Assembly: GCF_021390335.1 (NCBI RefSeq)
Contig: NZ_JAJUXK010000003.1
Coordinates: forward strand, 496,001 to 560,000
Direction: 5' to 3'
From: Dyadobacter sp. CY343
Lineage (GTDB): Bacteria; Bacteroidota; Bacteroidia; Cytophagales; Spirosomataceae
Length of the DNA stretch: 64,000 nucleotides
In this document: positions 24,470-33,079 of the stretch, one piece after another
Layout of the letters: each line of letters opens with the position of its first letter
Position numbering within the stretch: the first letter of the stretch is position 1
Program-made: the position numbers and the translations under genes
The notes under the pieces: generated by a model
Databases searched by the model: none
What the model was told of the DNA's origin: nothing
Seen by the model: only the letters and a program-made list of their open reading frames with translations

Positions 24470-26290
24470 CTATTTAATCTTGCTTTCCAGCCAGGCTGCG
24501 CGGAATTTCTGCATTTCAGGAGTAAGTGTTTGTCCCAAAGTTTCACTCGGAACGACGAGCAGTCTAGGGTTTTCAATCAATGCGAGCGTTGCCAGTTTAG
24601 TTTCTTCACGGTGTTTGTATTCAATAGTTATTTTGTCGCCGGGTTTATGTGATTTCAAAACTGTGTTCAGTTCATTCTGAGAGCCAATAGCCTTTCCCTC
24701 AACTTTTAAGATTTGATCATCGACATCAAGGCCCGCCGCATATAAAGGAGAGCCGATCAATGTGTTATTTAAAATCGTCAGTTCAGTACCTTCTTTAAAC
24801 CTTACATCGCCAATCCAGGCCTGACCTTCCGATTGCCTTTTTAAAGTAAGTCCGGCTTTTGCCAAAAGTGGCTTGTAATCGAAAGATTCGTGTCCGTTTA
24901 CATACTTAGTAAAAAAGCTGGTTGCGAAATTCGCATCCTTAGAATAACCCGCAAGTACCGTTTGCAAATCAGAAACCGAATATGGAATCTCCGGCTTTCC
25001 GTGTTTCAGCCAAACCATTTTCATAAAATCATCCAGATTTAAACCTTTGGATCTGAGTTCCAGATCGAGCGCGAGGGCGATTGAAGCTCCGTAGGGATAA
25101 TAGGATGTGTAGAAATTGGGATAGTTGGTTTTATCAACTGCCACGCCTGCATCCACAAAAACAGCCATATTGCTTGCCTGGACTGGGGAAACGCGTTTTG
25201 CGCCTGGTGTGTTTTCTTTGGTATTAATCAAAAATGTGAGTGTCTGACAGTAATCAGCCAGCGCATCGAACCCTGCTCTTTCCAGGATCAGATCGCCGTA
25301 ATATTGTGTAAAACCTTCTACAAACCAAAGCTCGAAGCTCATATTGCTTTTTTCAAAATTGAAAGGTTCGAGCGATTTCGGCCGGATCCGTTCCACATTC
25401 CAGGTATGGAAAAATTCGTGTGAAAATACACCAAGCAAATTATCCGAACCATTAAATGCGACGGGAATACTGATCATCGTGCTATTCCGGTGTTCCATTC
25501 CGTCACCTTTGACGTAGGGATTGATACTTGCGAGAAAGGTATATTCAGGAGAATCAAACACAGGATATTCACCGAAAATCATCTTTGCTTCCTGCGTGAC
25601 CTTTTTCACTTTGTCGGCAAAACTACTTGCTAGTGAATCACTTGCATTCGCTTCGAGCGCTAGTTTGAACTTCGATTGTTTTCCATCGACATTCTCCAAA
25701 GTCCATTCCTTCCAGATGAGCTTACCTATTTTAGTGGGAGAATCCATGAAGTACTGCAGTCCCGGCGCAGTGAAGGTATTCGCTTCTTTGCCTTTAAGAA
25801 GCTGCGTGGCAATTGTCCATTTCGAGTCTTTTGGTAAGTCAAATTTCACTTCCATGGGTGCATTCTGCAATTCTTTCACCCACATAAAAGTTGCGGGCAT
25901 ATTAAGCTGGATGCTCGACGGATCGATGCCCGCGTAGGTGCCGTCAGCGTGATTGGCGTACAGTGTATATTCGACTTTTACGAAACCATTTATACCTGAA
26001 ACCTTGTACATATCACCCTCAATGCGCTGAATATCAAGCTTTTTTCCGGATTTATCAGAAGCGAAGACTTCGTAAACGTTCTTCCCATATTCATGCGTCG
26101 CGTAACGCCCCGGGGACGACCGGCTCATTCGGAAAGTCAGTTCTTTTTGAGGTACATCCGAGACATTTACCTTGATATTTGCTTCGTGGTGAACCAGATT
26201 CGGGAAGGAAACATCATAGCTGATCTTTTGCGCGAGTGCATGGAACGCGATCGCCTGCAAAGCGATGAGGGATAGTATTTTTTTAGTCAT
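24470..26290 (-). CDS. M61-family metallopeptidase with PDZ domain
   Basis: An exported 606-residue aminopeptidase of family M61 (glycyl aminopeptidase-like). Signal peptide residues 1-20 end at ALAQ. The zinc site is HEFFHTWNVERIRP at about residue 290, with WFVEGFTQYYGDL giving the third ligand Glu about 50 residues later. The C-terminal 100 residues form a PDZ domain (IGSPLYAAGLDVDDQILKVEG). The family cleaves N-terminal glycine or alanine from peptides; the periplasmic substrate here is unknown. Confidence 0.92.
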   Translation of the reverse strand: MTKKILSLIALQAIAFHALAQKISYDVSFPNLVHHEANIKVNVSDVPQKELTFRMSRSSPGRYATHEYGKNVYEVFASDKSGKKLDIQRIEGDMYKVSGINGFVKVEYTLYANHADGTYAGIDPSSIQLNMPATFMWVKELQNAPMEVKFDLPKDSKWTIATQLLKGKEANTFTAPGLQYFMDSPTKIGKLIWKEWTLENVDGKQSKFKLALEANASDSLASSFADKVKKVTQEAKMIFGEYPVFDSPEYTFLASINPYVKGDGMEHRNSTMISIPVAFNGSDNLLGVFSHEFFHTWNVERIRPKSLEPFNFEKSNMSFELWFVEGFTQYYGDLILERAGFDALADYCQTLTFLINTKENTPGAKRVSPVQASNMAVFVDAGVAVDKTNYPNFYTSYYPYGASIALALDLELRSKGLNLDDFMKMVWLKHGKPEIPYSVSDLQTVLAGYSKDANFATSFFTKYVNGHESFDYKPLLAKAGLTLKRQSEGQAWIGDVRFKEGTELTILNNTLIGSPLYAAGLDVDDQILKVEGKAIGSQNELNTVLKSHKPGDKITIEYKHREETKLATLALIENPRLLVVPSETLGQTLTPEMQKFRAAWLESKIK

Positions 26291-26366
26291 GAAAATGAGA
26301 GAAATAGCGGATATTGAACCATATTACCTAATTTTTCCGTCGAAATCCAATTTATACCTTGACCCC

Positions 26367-27053
26367 ATGAAAAAATTATTACTACCGATCGTTTCGGTAT
26401 TGCTTTTTGCGCAAGCTTCTTTCAGTCAGTCGAAAGCATTGTTGAACGGGAAAGACCTGAAAGGCTGGCATGTGGACGTGCCGGAGATGGACAAAGATCC
26501 AAACGTAAAGTCGCCTTTTATTATCCGGAACGGAATGTTGACCAGTCTGGGGACGCCGGGTGGCCATTTAATCACAGACGATCAATATGAAAACTTTCGT
26601 TTAACCTTTCAGTATCGTTTTGCTGGTAAGCCGGGTAACTGCGGCGCGCTGGTATTCGTTTCTACTCCGCGCGACTTGTACGATATGTTCCCGAAATCGA
26701 TCGAAGTCCAGATGATGCACCAAAATGCGGGCGACTTCTGGTGTATTCAGGAGGATATTACAGTACCTGATATGGAAAAAAGACGCGGCCCAAAGGAAAA
26801 ATGGGGAGTTAACGGAGATAAGCTGCGCCGCATTCCGAACCTGACGGACGCGACTGAAAAACCGCTGGGCGAATGGAATTCAATGCATATTGAATGTGTT
26901 AAAAATTCGATCAAAGTCTGGCTGAATGGGGTACTAGTCAATTACGGCTACAACGCTACGGCGCAGAAAGGACAGATCGCCTTGCAGTCGGAAGGCTCTG
27001 AAGTGGAATTCAAGGAAGTGATGGTTACTCCTATTAAAACGTTGTCAAAGTAA
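26367..27053 (+). CDS. DUF1080 (3-keto-disaccharide hydrolase-like) exported protein
   Basis: A 228-residue concanavalin-like sandwich protein. The start at ATG 26367 gives a signal peptide (MKKLLLPIVSVLLFAQASFS); the longer reading has no such start. The DUF1080 pattern LLNGKDLKGWHVDVP opens the domain, and FRLTFQYRFAGKPGNCGALVFVS and GEWNSMHIECVKNSIKVWLNG follow. Some members hydrolyse 3-keto-glycosides. The stop overlaps the lspA start by one base (TAATG). Confidence 0.9.
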   Translation: MKKLLLPIVSVLLFAQASFSQSKALLNGKDLKGWHVDVPEMDKDPNVKSPFIIRNGMLTSLGTPGGHLITDDQYENFRLTFQYRFAGKPGNCGALVFVSTPRDLYDMFPKSIEVQMMHQNAGDFWCIQEDITVPDMEKRRGPKEKWGVNGDKLRRIPNLTDATEKPLGEWNSMHIECVKNSIKVWLNGVLVNYGYNATAQKGQIALQSEGSEVEFKEVMVTPIKTLSK

Positions 27054-27565
27054 TGTCTAAACTAAAATCCAGCAGGGTTTTCAGAAATGCAGTGGTATTG
27101 TCCATTCTGGTCGCGAATATCGGCTGCGACCAGATATCTAAACAGATTGTGCGAAAACATGTTGGATTTTACGAATCGATAAGCGTTGTAAAGGATTACT
27201 TCACAATCATTTATGTAGAAAATACAGGCGCATTTCTTAGTATTGGCAGCAATTTGCCGGACACTTTAAAAATATTAATACTATCCGTAATTCCGCTCAT
27301 CGCACTCATTTTCGGGGTGTTTTATATTCTGGTCAAGAGAAATCTTACACTCCTCAGCTCACTTGCATTGAGTTTCGCTATTGGCGGCGGGATAGGTAAC
27401 ATTTACGACCGGCTCGTGCACGGTTCAGTGACCGATTTTATGCATATCAATTTCGGTTTCTTCCAAACCGGTATCTTTAATATGGCCGACGTCTCGATCA
27501 TGACGGGTATGTTCATTTTTCTGTATCAATCGTATCAGAGGCAGATAGGGAGGTTGTTGAGATAG
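27053..27565 (+). CDS. lspA: Lipoprotein signal peptidase (signal peptidase II)
   Basis: An inner-membrane aspartyl protease that removes signal peptides from prolipoproteins after diacylglyceryl transfer. The 170 residues have four membrane helices. The N-terminal CDQISKQIVR, the central VENTGAFLSIG, and the catalytic aspartates in NIYDRLVHGSVTDF and FNMADV are all present. Coupling to the DUF1080 gene (TAATG) is seen. Many lipoproteins in this window would be its substrates. Confidence 0.96.
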   Translation: MSKLKSSRVFRNAVVLSILVANIGCDQISKQIVRKHVGFYESISVVKDYFTIIYVENTGAFLSIGSNLPDTLKILILSVIPLIALIFGVFYILVKRNLTLLSSLALSFAIGGGIGNIYDRLVHGSVTDFMHINFGFFQTGIFNMADVSIMTGMFIFLYQSYQRQIGRLLR

Positions 27566-27567
27566 CT

Positions 27568-27645
27568 TTTTAGCTTTTAGCAATTAGCCGTTAGCTGTTA
27601 GGGAAAAATTTCCAGCTAACGGCTAACGGCTAATTGCTAACGGCT
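27568..27645. repeat. Heptamer inverted repeat forming a 19-bp hairpin
   Basis: From 27568 five heptamers of the form NNTTAGC run in a row (last one TGTTAGG). From 27615 their complement GCTAANN repeats four times (GCTAACG three times, GCTAATT once). Bases 27577-27595 pair perfectly with 27622-27640, with a small inner stem GGAAA/TTTCC. It sits between the convergent lspA and aconitase genes, whose stop is at 27648, and could act as terminator. Confidence 0.8.
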
Positions 27646-27647
27646 CT

Positions 27648-29915
27648 CTAAGCTCCTACCGAACGGCGGATGATATTCAGTGCCGAACCGGCTTTGAACC
27701 ACTCAATCTGCTGCTCATTATAAGTGTGGTTAACCGGGAATTCTTCGGTTACACCGTCGTTGTGATGCAAAACGATTATCAGGGGCTGTCCTTCTGCGAA
27801 AGTTTGAAGCCCAACGATATCAATTGTATCATCTTCCTGGATTTTATCATAATCGGCAGTATTAGCGAAAGTCAACGCCAGCATACCCTGCTTTTTCAGG
27901 TTGGTTTCGTGGATACGGGCAAAGGATTTCGTCAAAATCGCGCGTACACCCAGGAACCGCGGCTCCATAGCAGCGTGCTCGCGGGATGATCCTTCTCCGT
28001 AATTTTCATCCCCTACCACGATCGTTCCGATGCCGTGCGCTTTGTAATCGCGTTGAACGGCAGGCACTTCGCTATATTGATTGTTCAGCTGATTTTTGAC
28101 AGTGTTGGTTTTCTCATTGTAATAGTTAACCGCGCCAATCAGCATATTATTGGAAATATTGTCAAGGTGACCACGGTATTTCAACCAGGGGCCGGCCATT
28201 GAAATATGATCCGTTGTACACTTGCCTTTTGCCTTAATAAGTAATTTCAAACCTATCAGGTCTGTTCCTTCCCAGGGTGCAAATGGTTCGAGCAATTGAA
28301 GGCGATCAGAAGTTGGGCTGACAAGCACCTGAACCTGACTCGGGTCTTCCGCCGGAGCCTGGTAACCTGCATCTTCAACAGCAAAACCGTGTATCGGCAG
28401 TTCAATGCCGCTAGGTTCGTCGAGCATTACTTCGTCACCATCTATATTCACCAATTTATCGGTCCGAGGGTCAAAAGTAAGGCGACCGGCGATTGCCAAC
28501 GCAGTTACAATCTCGGGCGAAGCTACAAACGAGTGCGTGTTGGGGTTACCGTCGGCACGTTTTGAAAAGTTACGGTTGAAGGAAGTGATAATAGAGTTTT
28601 TCTCCCCTTTCTCAGCTCCGTGACGCGCCCACTGACCAATACAAGGTCCGCAAGCATTCGCCAGTACTACCCCGCCAATCTGTGCAAAAGTATCCAGGTA
28701 ACCGTCACGGTCAACGGTATATCTAACCAGTTCAGAACCAGGTGTAATCGTATATTCCGAACTCACTTTCAATTTTTTATCAACAGCCTGCTGCGCCAGA
28801 GAAGCCGCACGGCTTACGTCTTCATAAGAAGAGTTGGTACAAGATCCGATCAAACCAACCGAAAGTACTTCCGGCCAGCCATTTTCTCGTACCGCAGTAG
28901 CGAACTTTGAAAGTGGCCACGCCAGATCCGGCGTAAATGGTCCGTTAATATGTGGTTCTAATAACGAAAGGTCAAGTTCTACCAGCTGGTCATAATATTT
29001 TGCAGGATCAGCATAAACCTCGTCATCTGAGCGCAATAAGTGTTTTACCGCGTCAGCAGCATCGGCAACATCTGCTCTTTCCGTCGCTCTCAGGTAGGCA
29101 GCACTTCTATGATCATATGCGAAAATGGAAGTAGTAGCTCCTACTTCCGCACCCATATTACAGATCGTCGCTTTTCCGGTTGCGGAGATGCTTTCAGCAC
29201 CTTCTCCAAAATACTCAACGATGTAACCTGTTCCGCCTTTTACTGTCAACTGGCCCGCTACCCAGAGGATAACATCTTTTGCAGCAGTCCAGCCGCTCAG
29301 CTTACCAGTCAGCTTCACACCGATCAAACGTGGCATTTTCAATTCCCACGCAAGTCCCGACATTACATCACTGGCATCAGCACCACCGACACCGATCGCG
29401 ATCATACCCAAACCACCCGCATTTGGCGTGTGTGAATCGGTACCGATCATCATTCCGCCTGGAAATGCATAATTTTCAAGCACGACCTGGTGGATAATAC
29501 CCGCACCGGCGCGCCAAAATCCCAGACCATATTTATTGGAAACAGATGAAAGAAAATCGTAAACCTCTTTATTCTTATCAACTGCATTTTTCAAATCCTG
29601 TGTTGCGCCTACTTCCGCCTGGATCAGGTGATCGCAGTGCACCGTGGAAGGAACCGCAACCTGTGGTCTCCCCGCCTGCATAAATTGCAACAATGCCATT
29701 TGGGCAGTTGCGTCCTGCATGGCCACGCGGTCGGGAGCAAAATCTACATATGATTTACCCCTTTCGTAACGTTGCGAAGGTGAGCCTTCCCACAAATGAG
29801 AATATAAAATCTTCTCAGCCAGGGTCAAAGGGCGCCCTTCTACCTTGCGGGCAGCTTCTACCCTCTCTTCCATGCGGGCGTAAACGCCCTTTATCATATC
29901 TAAGTCAAATGCCAT
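27648..29915 (-). CDS. Aconitate hydratase (AcnA/mitochondrial type)
   Basis: A 755-residue TCA-cycle enzyme that interconverts citrate and isocitrate through cis-aconitate with a [4Fe-4S] cluster. Cluster cysteines are in [10 protein letters not shown] and [10 protein letters not shown]. The swivel domain shows [22 protein letters not shown], with the catalytic serine/arginine segment. Length suits the mitochondrial-like class common in Bacteroidota. It lies 54 bases downstream of acnB on the same strand, so both aconitases are probably in one operon. Confidence 0.95.
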   Translation of the reverse strand: MAFDLDMIKGVYARMEERVEAARKVEGRPLTLAEKILYSHLWEGSPSQRYERGKSYVDFAPDRVAMQDATAQMALLQFMQAGRPQVAVPSTVHCDHLIQAEVGATQDLKNAVDKNKEVYDFLSSVSNKYGLGFWRAGAGIIHQVVLENYAFPGGMMIGTDSHTPNAGGLGMIAIGVGGADASDVMSGLAWELKMPRLIGVKLTGKLSGWTAAKDVILWVAGQLTVKGGTGYIVEYFGEGAESISATGKATICNMGAEVGATTSIFAYDHRSAAYLRATERADVADAADAVKHLLRSDDEVYADPAKYYDQLVELDLSLLEPHINGPFTPDLAWPLSKFATAVRENGWPEVLSVGLIGSCTNSSYEDVSRAASLAQQAVDKKLKVSSEYTITPGSELVRYTVDRDGYLDTFAQIGGVVLANACGPCIGQWARHGAEKGEKNSIITSFNRNFSKRADGNPNTHSFVASPEIVTALAIAGRLTFDPRTDKLVNIDGDEVMLDEPSGIELPIHGFAVEDAGYQAPAEDPSQVQVLVSPTSDRLQLLEPFAPWEGTDLIGLKLLIKAKGKCTTDHISMAGPWLKYRGHLDNISNNMLIGAVNYYNEKTNTVKNQLNNQYSEVPAVQRDYKAHGIGTIVVGDENYGEGSSREHAAMEPRFLGVRAILTKSFARIHETNLKKQGMLALTFANTADYDKIQEDDTIDIVGLQTFAEGQPLIIVLHHNDGVTEEFPVNHTYNEQQIEWFKAGSALNIIRRSVGA

Positions 29916-29969
29916 ATCTCTTTGATTATTGCTTATACATCACAGTTCTCAACAATTGTACCACAAATG

Positions 29970-32741
29970 CTATTTAGCTAACTGCTTCACTGGAGGTGCG
30001 AATTTGGTGAGGTCAATACCCACCACTGCGGCTTTGTATTCCGCCATATTAGGAATGCGGCCCAGGATCGCAGACAATACAACAACAGGCGTGGACGCGA
30101 GCAAAGACTCTCCTTTTTTACGCTCCGAATCTTCCACAACTCTTCCCTGGAATAGTCGGGTTGAGGTGGCCAGAACCGTATCTCCTTTCGCTGCTTTTTC
30201 CTGGTTCCCCATGCAAAGATTACAGCCGGGACGTTCCAGGTACATCATATTCTCGTATTCGGTACGTGCCGCCACTTTTGGAGCGTTATCGTCGAATTCA
30301 AAACCTGAGTATTTCTGCAAAACATCCCAGTCACCTTCTACTTTCAATTCTTCAATAATATTATAGGTAGGTGCTGCCACAACCAGCGGGGCGTGGAACT
30401 GAACCTTGCCTTGCTGATCTTCCAGGTTACGGAGCATTTGAGAAACAATTTTCAAATCCCCTTTGTGAACCATGCAGGAACCTACAAAACCAAGATCTAC
30501 CTTTTTATCTTCCCCATAATAAGAAAGCGGGCGAATGGTATCGTGGGTGTAACGTTTGGAAACTTCCTTGTTGTTTACATCCGGATCCGCAATCATTGGC
30601 TCTACAATCACATCAAGGTCGATCACAACCTCGGCATAATACTTCGCATTGGCATCAGGCACCAAAGCTGGCTTCTCACCTGATTTTATTTCGGCGATCC
30701 GCTTATCTGCTTTGTTGATCAACCCCTGCAAAACCTGCTTGTGGTTCTCCATTCCCTTATCGATCATGATCTGGATCCGCTTTTTCGCAATTTCCAGTGA
30801 TTCGATCAGCGTATCATCTTCAGAAATACAGATAGAGGCTTTTGCCTTCATTTCCGCAGTCCAGTCAGTAAATGTAAATGCCTGGTCGGCAGGCAGCGTG
30901 CCCAGGTGAACCTCGATAATTCTGCCCTGAAATACATTTTCTCCGCCAAATTTCTGCAACATCTGAGCTTGCGTAGCATGAACCACATCACGGAAATCCA
31001 TGTGGTCTTTCATGTCGCCTTTAAACGTCACTTTCACCGATTCGGGAATTGGCATCGATACTTCGCCCGTCGCCAATGCAATGGCAACAGTTCCGGAATC
31101 AGCACCGAAAGCAACACCTTTCGACATTCTTGTGTGAGAATCACCGCCGATAATGATCGCCCACTCGTCAATCGTAATGTCATTCAATACTTTATGAATT
31201 ACATCGGTCATGGCGTGATATTCGCCTTTCGGGTCACGCGCGGTAATCAGACCGAAATCGTTCATGAACTTCATCAGTTTCGGAATATTAGCCTGCGCTT
31301 TTTTATCCCAAACCGAGGCTGTGTGACAACCCGACTGATACGCACCGTCAACAATAGGCGAAATCGTAGTAGCTGCCATTGATTCCAGTTCCTGAGCGGT
31401 CATTAAACCAGTCGTATCCTGCGAGCCGACAATATTAACTTCCACACGAACATCTGAACCTGCGTGTAAAACTTTACCCGGTGTGACACCGACCGCATTC
31501 CTGTTGAATATCTTCTCAACTGCTGTCAGACCTTGTCCTTCATTTGAAATCTCTTTGGATGGAGCGAATACCAGGGTCGGCTCAATACCTAAAATTTTCG
31601 CAGCAACTGTCTGGATCTTTTTACCAAAAACAATTGCATAAGACCCGCCTGCTCTGATAAATTCCTTTTTCTGCGGAGTAAGCGCCTTGGAAATGTCAAT
31701 CAGTTCCCGGTCGCCATTATATAGCTTCTTTGTTTGGGTATTAATGGTCAAAACGGTGCCCGTAGCAACGGAATACACCTCTTCTAAAACCGGGTCGCCA
31801 CTTTCATTGCGGACAACGTTTCCGGTTTCGTCTACTTTCTTCACCCAGTTTTTCAGGTCAATACCGATACCGCCTGTTACGTCAACAGTTGTAAGGAAAA
31901 TCGGTGAAATACCATTTGTTCCGCCTACGATCGGCGCAATATTAACGTAAGGAATATACGGACTCGCCTGTTTACCGGTCCAAAGCGCCACATTGTTCAC
32001 ACCTGACATTCTTGACGAACCTACTCCCATCGTCCCTTTTTCCGCAATCAGCATGACGCTCTTGTCAGGATGTTCCTCCTGCAATGCTTTGATCTGCTTC
32101 TGCGCCGTGGTGGTGATCATGCACTGACCATGCAATTCACGGTCTGAGCGCGAGTGCGCCTGATTACCCGGAGATAGTAAATCCGTTGAGATATCACCCT
32201 CACCGGCGATAAATGTTACGATCTTGATTTCTTCCGGTATTTCGGGCAACAATGTAAAGAATTCACCGCGGGCGTAACTTTCAAGGATTTCCCTCGCAAT
32301 TTCGTTACCGTTTTTGAATGCTTCTTTCAAACGATCTGTGTCCGCATCATACAGGTAAACCTGTGTTTTGAGAACCTCCGCAGCTTGTTTCGCAATTGAG
32401 TAATCCTCACCCAAAGCAAGATCCAGCAATACGCCGATCGATGGGCCGCCTTTCATGTGCGACAGCAATTCAAATGCAAAAGCGGGTGGTATTTCTTCCA
32501 ATACGGATTCCCCGAGAATGATCTCTTTCAGAAACCTGGCCTTCACGCCGGCAGCACTTGTGGTACCTGGTAATGTATTGTAAATGAAAAATTTAAGAGA
32601 GTCTTCGCGGTACTCATTTTGCGTATCCTTGATCTGTGCGATGATTTCTCCTAATAACTCGGCACCGTCAATTGGTTTTGGGTGAAGCCCCTGGGTTGCT
32701 CTTTCTTCGATCTCCCGGATGTAATCCTTATAAATGTTCAT
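29970..32741 (-). CDS. acnB: Bifunctional aconitate hydratase 2/2-methylisocitrate dehydratase
   Basis: A 923-residue AcnB, slightly longer than the usual 860-870. AcnB order of domains is seen: the N-terminal HEAT-like domain (about 1-160), the swivel domain with KGTMGVGSSRMSGVNN, then the cluster domains with YQSGCHTASVWD and ERPGCNLCMGNQEKA carrying cysteine ligands. AcnB serves the TCA cycle and often the methylcitrate pathway, and can bind mRNA when iron is lost. It heads the two-aconitase operon. Confidence 0.95.
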   Translation of the reverse strand: MNIYKDYIREIEERATQGLHPKPIDGAELLGEIIAQIKDTQNEYREDSLKFFIYNTLPGTTSAAGVKARFLKEIILGESVLEEIPPAFAFELLSHMKGGPSIGVLLDLALGEDYSIAKQAAEVLKTQVYLYDADTDRLKEAFKNGNEIAREILESYARGEFFTLLPEIPEEIKIVTFIAGEGDISTDLLSPGNQAHSRSDRELHGQCMITTTAQKQIKALQEEHPDKSVMLIAEKGTMGVGSSRMSGVNNVALWTGKQASPYIPYVNIAPIVGGTNGISPIFLTTVDVTGGIGIDLKNWVKKVDETGNVVRNESGDPVLEEVYSVATGTVLTINTQTKKLYNGDRELIDISKALTPQKKEFIRAGGSYAIVFGKKIQTVAAKILGIEPTLVFAPSKEISNEGQGLTAVEKIFNRNAVGVTPGKVLHAGSDVRVEVNIVGSQDTTGLMTAQELESMAATTISPIVDGAYQSGCHTASVWDKKAQANIPKLMKFMNDFGLITARDPKGEYHAMTDVIHKVLNDITIDEWAIIIGGDSHTRMSKGVAFGADSGTVAIALATGEVSMPIPESVKVTFKGDMKDHMDFRDVVHATQAQMLQKFGGENVFQGRIIEVHLGTLPADQAFTFTDWTAEMKAKASICISEDDTLIESLEIAKKRIQIMIDKGMENHKQVLQGLINKADKRIAEIKSGEKPALVPDANAKYYAEVVIDLDVIVEPMIADPDVNNKEVSKRYTHDTIRPLSYYGEDKKVDLGFVGSCMVHKGDLKIVSQMLRNLEDQQGKVQFHAPLVVAAPTYNIIEELKVEGDWDVLQKYSGFEFDDNAPKVAARTEYENMMYLERPGCNLCMGNQEKAAKGDTVLATSTRLFQGRVVEDSERKKGESLLASTPVVVLSAILGRIPNMAEYKAAVVGIDLTKFAPPVKQLAK

Positions 32742-33079
32742 GTTTGAATTTTTTCAATTTTTTAAAGGGTAGCCTACGATTTTATAAGCTGTTTGAAACG
32801 CGCGAAATTACGAATTTAGCCAATATACGCAGGGTTTGAAGCCTATTTTCAGCGCTATTTAGCATCATTATATTCTAATGGTACATATAGATAACCCACC
32901 CCCATTTCTTTTTGTTCTCGTTGCAGGTTGATTTAATTCGTTATTTAAATCCTCAGACAGATCTGGCGGCGTTCTACCCCTATATTTCCCGCTCCTTTTG
33001 CAGCAACTTTGATTTTTTGTTCGATTGTGCCCTATATTTGGACATTCAAAGTGCTACCAGATTCCTTAAATCCAAAATT
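32742..33079. promoter_or_regulatory. Divergent acnB/topA intergenic region with topA promoter
   Basis: This 338-base gap is noncoding. TATATTTG at 33033-33040 is a perfect TAnnTTTG -7 element, with TTTG at 33008-33011 21 bases upstream as -33. Transcription from about 33046 gives topA a short leader before ATG 33080, which supports that start. For acnB only a weaker minus-strand element (CCAATATA, forward) near 32819-32826 is visible. Nothing else was recognised. Confidence 0.6.

Noticed and set aside
32912..33079. 56-residue N-terminal extension of topoisomerase I
   Set aside because: The promoter at 33033 lies inside it and the standard protein start MSKNLVIVESPAKAK is at 33080.
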